Assembly: GCA_963678675.1 (NCBI GenBank)
Contig: OY783192.1
Location: 17,633,005-17,697,004 of the forward strand
Length of the DNA: 64,000 nt
Direction: 5' to 3'
Origin: Xiphydria camelus
Taxonomy: Eukaryota; Arthropoda; Insecta; Hymenoptera; Xiphydriidae
Below are positions 22,224 through 32,980 of the stretch, one piece after another. The first letter of the stretch is position 1, and each line of letters opens with the position of its first letter. The notes beneath the pieces were generated by a model. That model worked only from the letters and a program-made list of their open reading frames with translations. It was not told the origin of the DNA and did not search any database. The position numbers and the translations under genes were made by a program.

Positions 22224-22911
22224 AGTCCAATCAAATTTCCGTTTAAATCGAAAATTGAGACATACGGGCGAAAACTTGGGAAAAGGTGTATTTTGGTGTT
22301 ATTAATGGAGGGAACATATTAAAAGAACAATCTCACCAACCGGGTACGGCTGTAAAAAATTATTTATTGTTGAAAAAATCGGTTCTTCGCTAATATTTTG
22401 AAAACTACGTGACATATTGGAAAATAGTTAAAACAAAAGTTGTAGATAATAAAATTACCTACAAAAAAGCTACTACACTTTTTACCCTATCTTCAATGCC
22501 TAAGAATCTAGGACCTCCAGATGAGTTGAAATGTTCAAATATTCAAAACAAATCCAAAAATTAAGATTTTTGCAATTTTCTTTTTTGTAACCCGTTTAGA
22601 AAAATCTCATCATTTTTCCTAGCGAAACCAAATTTTGTTTTTCATTGCTGTTTACACATGATTGATTTTTAAAGTTTTAAATGCTTAAATTTACATAGAA
22701 ATTTGCAATTAAAACATTTTTTAATTATACCATCGTTTATCTCGGATTGTTTGTGAAGAAAAACATACATAACAATTCAACGTATCTCACCTGGTTTGCA
22801 AGATATGCTAAATTGAAAAGGAAGGAGATTTATGCGATGATCACCACTGACTACGCAAACTGTGCCAAACATATATAGTGTCGCACCGTTCTCACTCACG
22901 TCGCCCTGACG
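22224..22911. repeat. Dispersed repeat, copy 2 of 8487-9172
   Basis: Same orientation and same right edge (CCCTGACG) as copy 1. Confidence 0.7.
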
Positions 22912-23225
22912 TTTGTGTGCGCGCGCTGCTGCAGTTGCTGCGAGTGTTAGTGAGGCTGAGGGTTGCTCTCGGCGTTCCGGAGTATCTGTTCCGTTGCAGG
23001 GGTTTCGTAGCAACGTAGCGAACCTAGTAGCCCAGGCAGTACCTATGCATTATCTTATTTCCATTAGCGTCTTTCCAGCGTCTCCTAGGTAAACGGTTCT
23101 ACTTTTGGTTGATCAACGAAATTGATTCAATTTCATTGAACAGTGCTTTGAGAAACAAATTTTTGAAAATTGCATCGCGCGCGCGTTCCAAGTGTCTGGG
23201 ATTGGCGTACATTGTATCATCAATG

Positions 23226-23300
23226 CTTCGATAGCGCAACGGTCAAGTTGCTGGGCTGGGAGTCTTGAGGTCGTGGGTTCAATTCTTGTTGGTTTTTTTC
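23226..23300 (+). repeat. tRNA-like (SINE-type) module 1
   Basis: Has an A-box-like GATAGCGCAACGG and a B-box-like GTGGGTTCAATTC about 40 bases later, then a T-rich stretch. Spacing fits RNA polymerase III internal promoters. It does not fold into a proper acceptor stem, so it is a tRNA-derived repeat rather than a tRNA gene. Confidence 0.55.
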
Positions 23301-23439
23301 TTTTTTTTTTAATTAACTCTTTTTTTTTATTTGATTGCAACCCCTTCTTGTTATAGAAAGTGGTTTACATTATCGAATAAAATAATAGTTTCAATGTTTT
23401 TCATAGTTTTCCATTATTTTCTTCCTCATTGAAGTGAAC

Positions 23440-23835
23440 CAATATTATTTGTAAGAACAGTTGGAAACATCGTTGCATTTTTTTACTCTTACATTTCGTC
23501 ATGGGAATTTTTGGCTGCCGAAGATTTTGTTCATGATTTTGGATATTAATTGTCGAAAAAACATTTGAAGCACACCGTATTTTGACACCATGAGCATTTA
23601 TTTTGACGAATGGAACATTGCCACACGCACATTTACACTTTAAAAGTGTTATGGGAAAGCAAATTTTATTGTTTCATTCAGTGTTTCAAATGTTTTTTCG
23701 ACAATTATTATCCAAAATCATGAACAAAATCCTCGGCAGCTGAAAATTCCCATAACGATATGTAAGAGCAAAAAAATGCAACGAGGTTTCCAACTATTCA
23801 TACAAATAATATTCTGCCCTGCTAAGGAAGTCGTA
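23440..23835. mobile_element. Nested foldback inside 23023-24734
   Basis: The inverted arms 23455-23595 and 23690-23815 share GTTGGAAAC and TCGAAAAAACATTTGAA blocks and are flanked by inverted AATATTATTTGTA-like sequence. Confidence 0.55.
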
Positions 23836-23992
23836 TCTGCAAAAACATCGATTTTTTCTTTTTTGGCTATTTGAACATATCTATGAGAAAAAATCATCTC
23901 TTGAACAGTGCTTTGAGAAAAAAATTTTTGAAAATCACGTCGCGCGCGTGTTCCAAGTGTCTGCGATTGGCGTACACTTTATCACCAATGAT

Positions 23993-24062
23993 TCGATAGC
24001 GCAACGGTCAAGTTGCCGGGTTGGGGGTCTCGATGTCATGGGTTCAATTCTTGTTGGTTTTT
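23993..24062 (+). repeat. tRNA-like (SINE-type) module 2
   Basis: Near-copy of module 1 with the same A-box GATAGCGCAACGG and B-box GGGTTCAATTC. Confidence 0.55.
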
Positions 24063-24275
24063 TTTCTTTTTTTTTATTAACTCTTTTTTCATTTGATTGT
24101 AACCCCTTCTTCTTATAGAAAGCGGTTTACATTATCGAATAAAATAATAGTTTCAATTCTTTCATAGTTATACATTTTTTTATCCCTCATTGAGGTAAAC
24201 AAATACTGCCGTGTTAAGACAGGACGTCGTATCTACACTTTAACACATTATAAAATACAACAGTTTTTCTGAATT

Positions 24276-24378
24276 GAGCCGTTGAAAACCAGAATGGTGT
24301 AAGTCACTTTTCACGTAAGCTGAGATTATTTGACTGCAAAGTTAAGTACAATTTGAAAAATCTGTCTAGATGATGCAA
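24276..24378 (+). repeat. Solo arm of the TGAGCCGTTGAAAACC element
   Basis: Matches the arms of 32981-33455 (GTAAGTCAC and CTGAGATTATTTGACTGC blocks) and the fragment at 39502-39568. Confidence 0.6.
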
Positions 24379-24471
24379 AGCAGATATTTACGATCACTTT
24401 CTATAACAAGAAGGGGTTGCAATCAAATGAAAAAAAGAGTTAATAAAAAAAAAAGAAAAAAAACCCAACAA

Positions 24472-24545
24472 GAATTGAACCCACGACCTCAATACTCCCA
24501 GCCCGGCAACTTGACCGTTGTGCTATCGAAGCATTGATGATATAA
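24472..24545 (-). repeat. tRNA-like (SINE-type) module 3, in the right arm
   Basis: Inverted copy of module 1 as part of the right terminal arm; B-box GGGTTCAATTC reads on the minus strand. Confidence 0.55.
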
Positions 24546-24739
24546 TGTACGCCAATCCCAAACACTTGGAACGCGCGCGCGACGCAATTTTCAAAAATTT
24601 GTTTCTCAAAGCACTGTTCAATGAAATTGAATCAATTTCGTTGATCAACCAAAAGTAGAACCGTTTACCTAGGAGACGCTGGAAAGACGCTAATGGAAAT
24701 AAGATAATGTATAGGTACTGCCTGGGCTACTAGGTTGGC

Positions 24740-25170
24740 GAGATGGTTGAGATTTTAAAGAAAAAAATCTCAAAAACGAAGTCACAAATCAAAAATTTGC
24801 ACGGGTGATTTTTTCTTCAAATTAAACGGGGAATCCAATAATTAAATTTTCTTTGCAAAATATCCAGTGGCGCCGAAGATTGTAAGGGGGAAAGGGGGGT
24901 ACCGGCCCCTAGTGTCTACGCTACTGGAGAATTTTCAAAAATTATTTAATTATTGCTTAGAGCTGTTCTACATAAGCCTGTGTGCGAAATTTCATGGAAA
25001 TCGATCAAGTAGTTTAGAAGTTATGATGAGAAAACCATTTTTTTTCGAAACTTTGACACCCTGTATCATTGTTAGGAAACATTTTTGAAAAAAATTTTCT
25101 TATGAAAGTCTACTTTTTTTTGTTGTTCTCACATATTAAAAAAAATAACGTTTAACCTGGTCCACCCTGT
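24740..25170. other. No gene; ends with a CACCCTG-TA terminus
   Basis: AT-rich with long A and T runs. GACACCCTGTATCATTG at 25057 and CCACCCTGTA at 25162 resemble the termini of Tc1/mariner-type elements such as 61924-62661, but no matching left ends were found. Confidence 0.35.
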
Positions 25171-25173
25171 ATA

Positions 25174-25334
25174 CAGACTGTCCCCCGCTATACACGCCAG
25201 CGTGGCGGGTTGCATATCGGTTGACGCCTCCGATCCGCTGCAGGGGCCGTGCGCCTGTGGCGCCTGTGTCTGGCGCAAGGCGGATAACCGATATGCAACC
25301 CGCCACGCTGGCGTGTATTGAAAGGGACAGTCTG
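25174..25334. mobile_element. TA-flanked palindromic MITE
   Basis: TA at 25172-25173 and 25335-25336 flanks CAGACTGTCCC and GGGACAGTCTG. The arms include ACGCCAGCGTGGCGGGTTGC and its complement around a GC-rich loop. It sits between a CACCCTG-TA terminus and a TA-CAGGGTG terminus. Confidence 0.7.
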
Positions 25335-25340
25335 TATATA

Positions 25341-26303
25341 CAGGGTGTCCGTAAAGTATGGAAACGGTTGAATATCTCGAAAAGTACGCTTTAGAACGGG
25401 AAACGAAAAAATATGTATCCGATATTTTTTTTAAAAGCTATCAAATGATACCAAGATTGATCCCACACCCCAACCCCTGTAGGTGGGGCAGGGGGAAGCT
25501 TCAAAATCTTAAATAGGAACCCCCACTTTTGATTGCATATTCGCATTCTACATTAAAAACTACATAACTTTTATTTGAAACATTTTTTTCGGTTCTTGGC
25601 AGATGGCGCTATAATCGACGTAATTCAATTTTTTCGGTTTTTGCAATTGAGAGTCGATTTATTCGATTCTGCAATACAATTGCGATATAAATTTACATTT
25701 TTTATTCTCATACTTGATATTTTTGTTAAAAATTTAATTTAGTTTTGCAAATTTGAAGTGCAGATGCGTTCTGTACCTGGAATTCCCCGTGACGCACTAA
25801 GTTCCGTTAGAGGAAATAAGCTAATTACTCAAAGATAATCCCTTTCGGAATACTTCGAGGTTCGAGGGTCCGGAAGGCCCGGCAATTAGCGGTACCTGTT
25901 TACGTGTACTCAGGTTAACGGATATCATTAAAACGGACTACTAGTGAAAGAATAGCTACGATTCCCGGAATATACCGTCCGCCGGGAAATTTCTCCCAAC
26001 GTTTCTGGTCGCATGATGAGGACCGTCCCGCCCGTGTATTGTGGGGCGCGATGTTGCCACGTCATACGGCGATCAGAAACGAGACACGACTTGCATTGCG
26101 TTGTCGCTGGCAACGTCGCAGACCAAATTTCTACTGCGAATGTAGTCGCACAGTGAGGATGGCCCCGCATTTTCGGTCTCACGCTTCATTAATATATTTT
26201 TTTCAATTTTTCTATTGAATGCAGAGCTATCATATTATAATTATCGTATTCGCGACACTTCAATGAAGGAATACGTAGCCGGTGATCGTTCAAATCGAAG
26301 TAG
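25341..26303. other. CAGGGTGTCC terminus then unassigned sequence
   Basis: TACAGGGTGTCCGTAAAG at 25339 looks like the left end of a Tc1/mariner-type element; no right end was found. Bases 25900-26200 are GC-richer but no frame carries recognisable motifs. Confidence 0.35.
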
Positions 26304-27153
26304 TTAAGGAGGTTCAACCGTAACTGGTCACGTCGATATTTTTGTTTGAAATTTTTATGGTAGATACTTCAAAAAATTAAGTACAAAATGAGCGAAACCC
26401 GACGACGATTGACCGTCTCAAACTGTAGTTATGAATTTTTGAAAATAATTAAATTTACATGTGTTTAGATAGGACTTCATCTATTTTAATTTTTTTTTAA
26501 ATCAACGGCACGACATTTTTCAATGAAATAAACATATAGTGTAGAAAAAGTATCAGTTAATACAGCAAAACAAAAATAAAAGTATTTCACCGTTTGGTTA
26601 TCGAGAAATAATTAGTGAAAGTTCATTTCTCTTTCTCAATAGCTGGGACGACTGATGTAAGAGCGCAGACTTGGCAATAGAGCACAGTTTCCATTGGAGT
26701 GGGGAGTTGGAGAGTGGGGGCGCGTGCGAGAGTTTGAAGTGAGGAGGTTATTTATGAGGGGCTGAGATTCATAGTGGTGTAAGTAAGACTACCCAGATTT
26801 TCCAAAGCAACCGCGCTTTGTCGTCCCAACATACATAAGCCCTTCCTAAGATTACAGTTTCTGTGGCGTATTACCGTCGGAATATGTACTGCTATAATTT
26901 GGGCGTATGATGTAGCTAAAGGTACGTTTAGACCGGGATGCAAAATGTTGGCAACATGTTGGCAACACGTTTATGGCTGTTGGCAACATCGCTGTTGGCA
27001 ACATCAACATCGCTGTTGGCAACATCAACATTGAGTGTTGCCAACACGATGTCGCTGTTGGCAACATACTGTTGGATACATCGACTTGTATCCGGATACA
27101 TGCGATCAGAACCAGTTGAGCGTTCAAACGAAACGGAGTTTTGATGTTAAAAA

Positions 27154-27387
27154 ATGGAACCGTCTATTGCTGCTGGTGTTAGTCCTGCTTTCATCATAAT
27201 AGCCCCCCAGAAGCGAAAAAGAAGGTGGAGGCAGCGACAGTTTTTACAAAACGGGACAAGCTATGGTGACAATTTAATGGCGGAGTTACTTGTCATTAAG
27301 TGTTCCCTAATTGGCCATCAACTGCATCAGTCATGTATTGAATTCATTTCTCCCCTTTACAAAGCTGATTTAATATTCAAAGTATAG
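27154..27387 (+). CDS. Possible transposase N-terminus, weak
   Basis: The frame begins MEPSIAAGVSPAF, then QKRKRRWRQRQFLQNGTSYG and NLMAELL, a basic-aromatic start reminiscent of Harbinger-type transposase N-termini (R-R-W...F...YG..L). It stops after 77 codons with no catalytic motif. It is the only frame of note inside the 26755-28468 element. Low confidence. Confidence 0.3.
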   Translation: MEPSIAAGVSPAFIIIAPQKRKRRWRQRQFLQNGTSYGDNLMAELLVIKCSLIGHQLHQSCIEFISPLYKADLIFKV

Positions 27388-27942
27388 CGGTATCTATTAC
27401 AATGGGTATTTTTTTGTGGTAAGGGGTTCATTACGACTCGTCCGGCAATTAACCCTTCAGGTAGCCTAGGATCGCCGAAACATACCCCCGGCGAGGCGGG
27501 CGATATGGGACAGGTCAGAATGAGTCATTTTCTACAGTGCCCGCGGTAGTAGATACCGCTATATTTCGAAGCTCCTTTGACGCGGCTCAAATTTACCGAC
27601 AGAAGCCTAAACGTGGCTTGATATTCGCACGTGCCACTTGGCAGCCGTATGCGCGAAATCACGCATCGGGAGAGTGCCTCTGCCGAGAGAAATAATTACG
27701 TGCCTTTCTTTTCAATCTATAATAGAAAGAACATACACATGTAGTGAGAGAGTACTGCTTTGTAAAATGAGAGATACGATACGCGGTCCGATCTGCCATG
27801 TGAACACTGTGCGGCCCGTATAATGTGGCATTCAATGAAAAATTTATGCAAGAAATATATGTTATTTATATGATCGATACTATTAAAAGGTTTCAATCGA
27901 CCTTCTGAAATTCTGTCCCTCGTGCGACGGAACATTATCGTA

Positions 27943-28035
27943 TGTAGGTAGGTAGGTAGGTAGGTAGGTAGGTATAGGTAGGTAGGTAGGTATAGGTAGG
28001 TAGGTAGGTAGCTAGGGAGGTAGGTAGGTAGGTAG
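27943..28035. repeat. (TAGG)n microsatellite
   Basis: About 20 units of TAGG with occasional TATAGG interruptions. It is tetranucleotide, not the insect telomere unit TTAGG. Confidence 0.9.
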
Positions 28036-29290
28036 ATTCTAGTCCAGAGAGAGCGATGTTTCCGATGTTTCCCATTTCAAATGGGAAACTCGGATACAAG
28101 CAACAGGCAACAGCTTTCTTTGATGTCATGCCGCCCGCAGTTTACGAGTAGCAATTAAATTGTCGCTAGTCGACGGGATACTCGTGTTGCCAACATGTTG
28201 CCAACATTTTGTATCCCGGTTTGTACCTACATTCGGATAGTGGCTGTTGCCGAGTATCCGTCGGCGAGTTGCAAGTCGGCGGGATACATGTTGACAACAC
28301 CGGATTATCGTGTTGCCAACACCGGATTATCGTGTTGCCAACATTTTTGTATCCCGGTATAGACTTACCTTTACAAGAAAGGTTACATGTATATTTTGGG
28401 ATGACAAAGCGATTGCTTTGGAAAATGTGGATAATCTGAATCACACCACTATGAATCTCAGAACCTCATATAATGATTAGTACAAAATGAAGTAATTCAG
28501 GCTCATATATTTTTATTCATTCGTTTTTTTTAAACATTGTAGTAATATTTGAACATCAAAAAGTATAATAATATAATATCATGTACTCTATAACTCACTA
28601 TTTTGTAAAAAAAAAGACCTAATTTTATCAATAACTTACATTTGGTAACTCGAGGTTTGTTCATGTCATTTCTATCAGCGGCAATTTTTTTTAACATAAC
28701 TTCAGCTAAATTTATGGCTTGCTGACATATGTCCTAGGATACCGAAGGGCAAGACCGTGTCTGTGCCCTTCCGCGAGGCTCCTGCAATTTGAGAACGGGG
28801 TCGAGGCACCTTGCTTGCCTTGCGAGAACCCGGCTAGGGAGCAGACGAAGAGGTATAATAGAACGCGAGAGAGATAGACTGCGCGCGGTTGCCACGATCG
28901 TCACCATCCGACGTTACTTGTATGCGTACGTATTCATGTATCATACTTTTAGGTGTGCGTGAACAGAACGAGACTGTACCTCACCAAAACTTTTTGCTTC
29001 AACTCGGACCTTTTTTACTGAGCGTAACGCCAACCCAGAGCATCCAAAATTTTGACGTGTCTCGAGAGTCGATCGGCTCGGTTGAACCTCCTTAAGAAAT
29101 TATAACGATTTAAAAAAAAAGTGCGGGGCCACGCTCATCAGGCGACCTCAGAAGGGTTAACACGGCCTCCCGCCTGCCTGCCCGGCCTGCCAGCGCGATA
29201 GAGCTGCGGCGGGGTGCAGCAGGCCTGTGGAGAACGGCCATTTAGCAACCAACGGCCTATAGCGTTTTCACGACAGGCCCGTACTAAGTA

Positions 29291-29636
29291 CAGTGGGGCC
29301 CTGATCGAGCGCGTTGCGATCGAGCACACTCTTGATTACCGTGAAGCGTTCGGCTCTAAGTTTCACAGCAGGTAGCGAATTCCAGAAGCCTGGAAATTCA
29401 TTAACTCAGTGTCGTATTTGGGCCCGGGCCCTTTTTGTACAAATTAAGTTTTCGATCGAGGTGTGTACAGTACATATGTATCACACGGGCCCTTCGAACG
29501 CCTGAGTGTGCACGGCACTGTGAGGGACTCTCGAGGTTTCTACCTGATGGTGTTTCCACCCGATTTATCGCTGCCTTGATCGAGCGCAATGTTTACTCAA
29601 GAGCCTCGAGCCGTGCTCTCGATCAGGGTCCCACTG
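29291..29636. mobile_element. TA-flanked Tc1/mariner-type MITE
   Basis: TA at 29289-29290 and 29637-29638 flanks CAGTGGGGCCCTGATCGAG and its near-complement CTCGATCAGGGTCCCACTG. The CAG start and TA duplication suit a pogo/Tc1 relative. No coding frame. Confidence 0.7.
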
Positions 29637-29705
29637 TATTTCATTTGCTAAAAATTGTACAACTCGGCAGGTTATGATTCAACGTAGACATCTCTTTTTA
29701 ACATA

Positions 29706-29960
29706 TGAAGGGCTTATTGGAAAAACGTGACAAGCCACACTGTTCAAAAATAAATAGTTTATTGTGTATTAGTCCCCTGCGTTATTTTTTCATACTTTAA
29801 AATTGTAGACGTTAATATATGAGCTAGAGTACATTTGTTAAAAACACTGAGGGGTTATATTAATCAAATATGCATTTTACAGATTTTTATGAAATTTCAA
29901 ATCTCGTCTTCTCAATAAAATGATTTTGTGGCTTGTCACGTTTTTCCAATAAGCCCTTCA
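29706..29960. mobile_element. TA-flanked MITE with TGAAGGGCTTATTGG ends
   Basis: TA at 29704-29705 and 29961-29962 flanks 31-base perfect inverted ends (TGAAGGGCTTATTGGAAAA... and complement). The interior is AT-rich, non-coding. Confidence 0.7.
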
Positions 29961-29969
29961 TATACATAA

Positions 29970-30922
29970 CGTTATAATATATTATATTCCGTCACATGGT
30001 CTAAAAATGGATTCTTTCAAGAATTTAGGACACCATGCACTTTAGAAAGAGAAGAGAATGTAACGAATAAACGAAATACAGGTCAATAACGAAATGCTGT
30101 TCGTGCGTACAAAACAGCCGGTTCTCTAGGTCCCTCTAGCCTGCAGTAGAAGAAAGAACCACCTGCCAATGGGTCACAAGAAGGCGGAGGAAGGGGGAGG
30201 GGGTAGAGCGGCGTCGCGTTCCCTTCCCGCCGGCCATGCACCCGGCAGCCAGCATACCATGAAAAAAATAGGAATGGCGCGCGGTGGGGGGTGCAAGCTG
30301 CCGCGCGCGTTCGGACGCTCAGTTTTCGTGCGACCGTTGAATGGTGTGCTTGTAGTTTCAAAGAAGGGTGTGTCGCCTTTCTGCGCGAATACCTACGCTT
30401 GTCCATCGCTTAAGACGCGGTGCAAGAACAAAGAGACGCCGGAGTTTCTGCATTTAAAAACCGTGAAAAAGTTTTCTGCAGTATTCCCGTAGAAAGAAAA
30501 GAAAAGAGTTGCAATTTGTGCTCTCGTAAGTGTCCTCGACCATTTCGCGAGTTCAACGAAAGTATCTTGAACGACGGATCAGTCGAGTGCTCGTCTGTGC
30601 GGGGATTGATCAACGCGAATATTGGAATATTGTGTGATCACAGTGCGACCGATCCATATTGAAAACGTCTAAATGATTTAGTGCTCCGAAATTGGGGAGC
30701 ATGGTTGTCCTCAGATGTTTAATCTCACGGTGTGAATTCTTTCTGAGAGTCTAGTGACTGATTTTTTTATATTTCAATCGTGCAGCGGATATATAAAGTG
30801 CTTCGAATAACGGATGCAATTTCCGAGTAAAAGAGAAAGTAAAATGTCCAATTTCGGGTAAGAGCTTGCCCCTCGAGTGTGTGGTTGAGGAATTTTCGTG
30901 ACGACTCACATTATTTCGCATT
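29970..30922 (+). promoter_or_regulatory. GC-rich block, possible promoter and 5'UTR of a host gene
   Basis: Bases 30110-30660 are unusually GC/CpG-rich for this window, free of obvious inverted repeats, and contain an arthropod initiator-like GCTCAGTTTTCGTG at 30317. They run into the candidate exon at 30923. Frames inside (107 codons on each strand) look like by-products of base composition. Confidence 0.3.
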
Positions 30923-30998
30923 ATGGATACGCTACTAAAATGTTGGATTATCCGTGTTCTCCAGAGGACTTCGTGGAGCGTGTTTTTTTTATGCATAG
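30923..30998 (+). CDS. Candidate first coding exon of an unidentified host gene
   Basis: ATG at 30923 opens MDTLLKCWIIRVLQRTSWSV... and reaches a strong donor, ATAG|GTAAGTAAG, after 25 codons plus one base. The upstream block resembles a promoter. No downstream exon could be linked within the TE-rich region that follows. I do not recognise the peptide. Confidence 0.3.
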
Positions 30999-31253
30999 GT
31001 AAGTAAGAAATGCCCACACTCAAACTTTTCCTCTATTTCGATACATCCTCTTTCGAATTCTTTTATTTAAATAGCTGATTAGATTTTTAAAGAGCTTTTC
31101 AAAAATTCTTAATAAATATTTATTCGGATCGAATAAATGAGTAGATTATGTGATTGGAGTTACTGAAAAAGACATTCACTTAGATAAGAGAATATTATTT
31201 TCACGGTGTCCGGCGGTCAGGGAATTCTGGACAACATGGAATTGTCAGAGAAT

Positions 31254-31365
31254 TATGTACAGGATGTCCCGCTCTGTACTAGCCAGTTGCAGGAATCTTG
31301 AAATTTATCTTCGACCAGGCTTGGTCGGTACTCAAATCATTTACCGTATGTCCGTCTCTGTACCC
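31254..31365. repeat. Fragment of the TACCGTATGTCCC palindrome family
   Basis: GGATGTCCCGCTCTGTAC and GCTTGGTCGGTACTCAA match the arms of 7442-7785 and 34732-35085. It abuts the CCCCGATAGC terminus at 31371. Confidence 0.5.
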
Positions 31366-31559
31366 CGATACCCCGATAGCAAAGTGGCGCCACCGTGACT
31401 GCACACTACTTTCACGCAGTGCATTCGAGTGCATGCACTGGGGTGTCCATCTGGACGTCCAGCGTGAAGCCACACTGCAGTCACACAGTGTAAGTACGAT
31501 GGTAAAAGTAGAATTTTGCAAAAAGGGGGCAATAAAGTACTATTTCCCGCCTACCTTAT

Positions 31560-31700
31560 CCGCCTACTAGAGAGAGAGAGTGTCAGTTTTTTTTTCTCAA
31601 ACCCGACCCGGCCAGGACTCGAACCTGCGTTCTTTAGGAGACTGGGAACGCTTCTCGCAGCGCCATCGACTCTTTGTGGTGGAAGTCGACTAAGAGAGAG
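31560..31700 (-). repeat. tRNA-derived SINE, copy 1
   Basis: The minus strand has an A-box-like GATGGCGCTGCGAGAAGCG and a B-box GCAGGTTCGAGTCCTGG. The core TCCTAAAGAACGCAGGTTCGA is shared with the SINE at 35420-37020 (TCCTAAAGAGCGCAGGTTCGA). It is flanked by GA microsatellite runs on both sides. Confidence 0.6.
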
Positions 31701-31801
31701 AGAGAGAGAGTTATACATATAATATCGATACCTGAAAGCAACAGTACTGTGACTAGTGAGATAAACCCGAAAGCCGATTTCGAGCTATGTGTCAAACGTA
31801 A

Positions 31802-31917
31802 ACTAAAACCGGCCTTTATACAAAGCAACACTGAGATATCTCGGCAAAAATATTTAAATAAATATTTAATTTAAATATTTTTGCTCAGATATTTCAGTGT
31901 TGCATTGTGTAAAGGCC

Positions 31918-31920
<3 letters not shown>
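31802..31920. mobile_element. Palindromic MITE with AAAACCGGCC ends
   Basis: The arms AAAACCGGCCTTTATACA and TGTAAAGGCCGGTTT continue through GCAACACTGAGATAT to an AT-rich centre. The ends resemble the GGGCCGGTTTTAC MITE at 21805. Confidence 0.6.

Positions 31921-31985
<65 letters not shown>
31920..31985. repeat. (TA)n microsatellite
   Basis: About 30 uninterrupted TA units. Confidence 0.95.
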
Positions 31986-31988
<3 letters not shown>

Positions 31989-32462
31989 CAAATCAAATTT
32001 TGATCTGCGCATGTGCGGTTGTAAATTTACAATTAATTGATTTCACACACCGATAGAAGAATTTTTAAATTAGAAAATAACAAAATTGATATTATAATGT
32101 TTCAAACAGTGCAAATTGTACTGAATTATTCCATAAATAATGAATGATTAATTATCATAATCGCAGTAGCGATCGGAGCTGGCGGCAGCGAACGTGTTGA
32201 CAATTTTGTGAAGACAATGAATTTATCGACATTCATGGTCGGTAAATTTACGAAGTGTGCACGTCGAAAAGGCACCGTGACTGCATTGAGTGTAACCACT
32301 GTGTCTTTACGCTGTGAACCACTCAGTGTATTCACTGTGTAGCCACGGTGCTTTTAGTTTGTGTACGCCACGCGATCATGCCACGGTGAGACCACAGTGA
32401 CGTCACTACGTGGCAACACTGCGTGCGGCTAGCGTGTAAATCCACACTTTGCTATCGGGGTA

Positions 32463-32880
32463 GCTTTGACTGTGTTTTCTTGTTTCATCATACGTTATGA
32501 ATTATTTCTTGCAAGAATCATTGAAATATATACTTCTATACGAATCTAACTGTAATGGAAACAATACAAAAAACGTGGATGTCGTCAAAGCTATGGTGAT
32601 CGAGAGATATATGTTTATCCCTATGTTAATCATTTTTGTAGTTCAACATTACCGAATTTTTGAAAATTTGATGAGACTAACGGTCAAGGCAATAAATCCT
32701 ATTGATAGAATGATCAACATAAGGATAAACATATATCTCTTGATCACCATAGCTTTGACGACATTCACATTTTTTGTATTGTTTCCATTACAGTTAGATT
32801 CGTATAAAAGTATATATTTCAATGATTCTTGCAAAAATAATTCATAACGTATGATGAAACAAGAAAACACACTCAAAGCC
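32463..32880. repeat. Inverted duplication, ~170-bp arms
   Basis: The arms 32463-32635 and 32711-32878 are near-perfect inverted copies (GCTTTGACTGTGTTTTCTTG; GTGATCGAGAGATATATG blocks). Because of this, similar peptides read from both strands; neither has a recognisable domain. Probably a foldback element. Confidence 0.6.
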
Positions 32881-32980
32881 AATGATGACAGAATAGTTTT
32901 CCTTACATTTTTGAAGATGTGCGAGGAGTATGCGATCACAGATATTGTGTTAACTTTTGCAGTGAATACACTGTAATGAG

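Larger units (their letters stand above)
23023..24734. mobile_element. Element with ~340-bp terminal inverted repeats that carry tRNA-like modules
   Basis: The ends CCTAGTAGCCCAGGCAGTAC and its complement begin arms of about 340 bases (23023-23360 and 24395-24734). Shared blocks include GGTTGATCAACGAAATTGAT and CGCGCGCGTTCCAAG. Each arm contains a tRNA-like sequence; a third lies inside at 23990. No protein-coding frame is seen. Target duplication was not found. Confidence 0.65.
26755..28468. mobile_element. TA-flanked long-TIR element with TTGGCAAC arrays
   Basis: The ends TGAGGGGCTGAGATTC and GAATCTCAGAACCTCA lie between TA dinucleotides. The arms continue for ~200 bases through CATAGTGGTGT, TTTTCCAAAGCAA and the repeated GTTGGCAACA motif (at least six copies left, six right). 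The interior has a weak Harbinger-like frame (27154-27387) and a TAGG microsatellite. Confidence 0.65.
26308..29091. mobile_element. TTAA-flanked element with GGAGGTTCAACCG ends
   Basis: TTAA at 26304-26307 and 29092-29095 flanks the ends GGAGGTTCAACCG and CGGTTGAACCTCC. Because the termini with TTAA are short, chance cannot be excluded. It would contain the whole element 26755-28468. The ends resemble those of 53155-54344 (GGATGTACCACC). Confidence 0.45.
31371..32460. mobile_element. Element with CCCCGATAGCAAAG ends and CAC-GTG arrays
   Basis: The ends CCCCGATAGCAAAGTG and CACACTTTGCTATCGGGG are inverted. Each subterminal 100-250 bases is packed with CACNGTG-like motifs (CACCGTGAC, CACTGTG, CACGGTG, CACAGTG). 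It contains a SINE (31560-31700), a palindromic MITE (31802-31920) and a TA microsatellite. Relatives end at 35114 and span 35141-38359. No transposase seen. Confidence 0.6.

Noticed and set aside
23226..23300. Functional tRNA gene
   Set aside because: A- and B-box-like motifs are present but acceptor and anticodon stems do not pair; it recurs as part of repeat arms.
25928..26182. 84-codon minus-strand frame
   Set aside because: No recognised motif, no splice context, average composition.
27943..28035. Telomeric repeat
   Set aside because: The unit is TAGG, not the insect TTAGG, and it is short and internal.
30083..30492. 107-codon frames on both strands of the GC-rich block
   Set aside because: Low-complexity Gly/Arg/Pro composition on both strands is expected from GC-rich DNA; no homology recognised.
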